Below, piece after piece: positions 63,073 through 64,000 of a stretch of DNA of 64,000 bases; the first letter of the stretch is position 1, and every line of letters starts with the position of its first letter. The DNA is taken from the NCBI RefSeq assembly GCF_001642475.1, contig NW_019174006.1, positions 62,001-126,000 on the forward strand. The letters are read 5' to 3'. Both the position numbers and the translations under genes were made by a program. The notes under the pieces are model-generated. The model had not been told where the DNA came from, ran no database searches, and saw only the letters and a program-made list of their open reading frames with translations. The DNA is from Fonsecaea monophora (lineage: Eukaryota; Ascomycota; Eurotiomycetes; Chaetothyriales; Herpotrichiellaceae).

Positions 63073-64000
63073 ATGCAATCTGTCAACAGCACATCTCGTC
63101 CTATGGCTGTCAAACCCATCTTCGTTCGGTCTCAGGATGCGGCTGCCAAAACTCCATCTAAACGCCAGCCAGTGCCACCACCAAACACGACCAAACCTGG
63201 AAGAGTTGATCGCTCCGAAGGGCGTGGTTTTCATCGAATCTCAAAGGTCAGAGGAAGCGACAGGAAAAAGCCGGAGCCAAGTTCAATTTTAGCAGACAAG
63301 TTTACAGGTATTTAGCCCTCCTATCACTTGACCTATGCTCATTACCTCCAGAAAGTCTCGAACAGTACCGAGAGAATGTGCAAATCGAAAGCACAAGCAT
63401 GCTAGACGAGGCTGAGAGAAAACTGATCGGAGGCCTCACAGAACTCTCCGTCAATATCGAAAGTCATTTTCGTGGATTGGCAGAGATAGAAGAGCCGTTA
63501 CAAAGACCACTTGCTACCGAAGCGTTAACGAAAGTCTCAAACGGAACAGGTAACCAAGGGGCTGAGGGCGAAGTCTTGCTCAAAGATCGTATCATGCAAT
63601 TTCGTGCATTGCGAGAAGAGAAAGAGGACGTCCTGAGCAAATTGTGGAAGGAGTGGGAAGATATCCAGTTTGATCTGATAAGACTTGCCGTCGAGGCCTT
63701 CGGAAAGCAGTCACTCCTCATCGTCCAGCTTCAAGATAGAGCCATGAAGCCAGGCCAGCAAGAGAGACTGGAGAACACCCTTGACTCTGCTCAAAAGATA
63801 CATGATGAGATTCACCACCAACATGCACAACTGGAACAAGACATGACAGGATTTGAAGAGACCATTGGCCAGATCTCGAATAGAACGAAGAAGGCAGCCG
63901 CCGACATGCAGCAGGTATGGACTCTTCACCTCACGCTCGACTCCATCCTAATGGGCGATCACAGCAATATAACGTGCAAAAGAGCAAGTTGTTCAAGGGC
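63073..64000 (+). CDS. Coiled-coil protein, 5' part (cut by window end)
   Basis: Exons 63073-63307, 63352-63914 and 63965 onward are in phase and open to the last base. The first 75 residues are basic and Ser/Pro-rich, with MAVKPIFVRSQ near the start. From residue 79 the protein is almost all charged helix with heptad-like spacing: ESLEQYRENVQIESTSMLDEA, LREEKEDVLSKLWKEWEDIQ, and LEQDMTGFEETIGQISNRTKK. This points to a long coiled coil in a structural or cytoskeletal, spindle or kinetochore-type protein, but I do not recognise a family. The 3' end lies outside the window, so length and termination are unknown. Confidence 0.7.

Overview
The window is nuclear DNA of a filamentous ascomycete (Pezizomycotina). 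The evidence is short GT-AG introns of about 45-115 nt with CTNAC-like branch sites, several Zn2Cys6 regulators, an ATP sulfurylase with the fungal C-terminal APS-kinase-like domain, GPI-anchored wall proteins, and monocistronic genes on both strands separated by 0.3-4 kb. A Eurotiomycete, possibly a black yeast, is a guess; the sequence does not fix the genus. Splice models were built by hand from frame, splice sites and family fit. Several starts were moved inward to a true ATG because the longest open frame began at GTG or TTG.

Left part (1-14 kb): a Zn2Cys6 regulator, an alanine-glyoxylate aminotransferase with a mitochondrial-type extension, a DHA1-type MFS exporter, a fold-type I aminotransferase with two altered cofactor-site residues, and an 11-exon MFS anion:cation symporter that probably contains a GC-AG intron. 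Nothing proves that they form one pathway. A block rich in simple repeats (13.2-14.3 kb) follows.

Iron part (14-21 kb): a ferric reductase whose reading frame is best closed by a 7-nt terminal exon, and a two-domain fasciclin GPI protein. Both have copies of TTATCAGATAA upstream, which contains the siderophore-GATA-factor consensus ATCWGATAA, together with CCAAT boxes. This is the clearest regulatory signal in the window. After a second Zn2Cys6 regulator comes a gene-poor stretch (24.6-32.4 kb) whose only recognisable content is a frameshifted kinase-like gene. At 32.5 kb lies a small eight-cysteine, CFEM-like GPI protein.

Housekeeping part (33-64 kb): an unrecognised basic protein, proteasome lid subunit Rpn5, then ATP sulfurylase (MET3 type), PAPS reductase (MET16 type) and phosphoserine phosphatase (SER2 type) side by side. 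These supply reduced sulfur and serine for cysteine synthesis, and an inverted pair of CACGTG sites lies between the last two. Next come an EGF-domain membrane protein, a large low-complexity protein, V-ATPase assembly factor Vma22, the Fe-S biogenesis LYR protein Isd11, a C2H2 zinc-finger acidic/basic protein, a small DUF1761-like membrane protein, an Efm6-like lysine methyltransferase, a small basic protein, and the 5' part of a coiled-coil protein cut by the window end.
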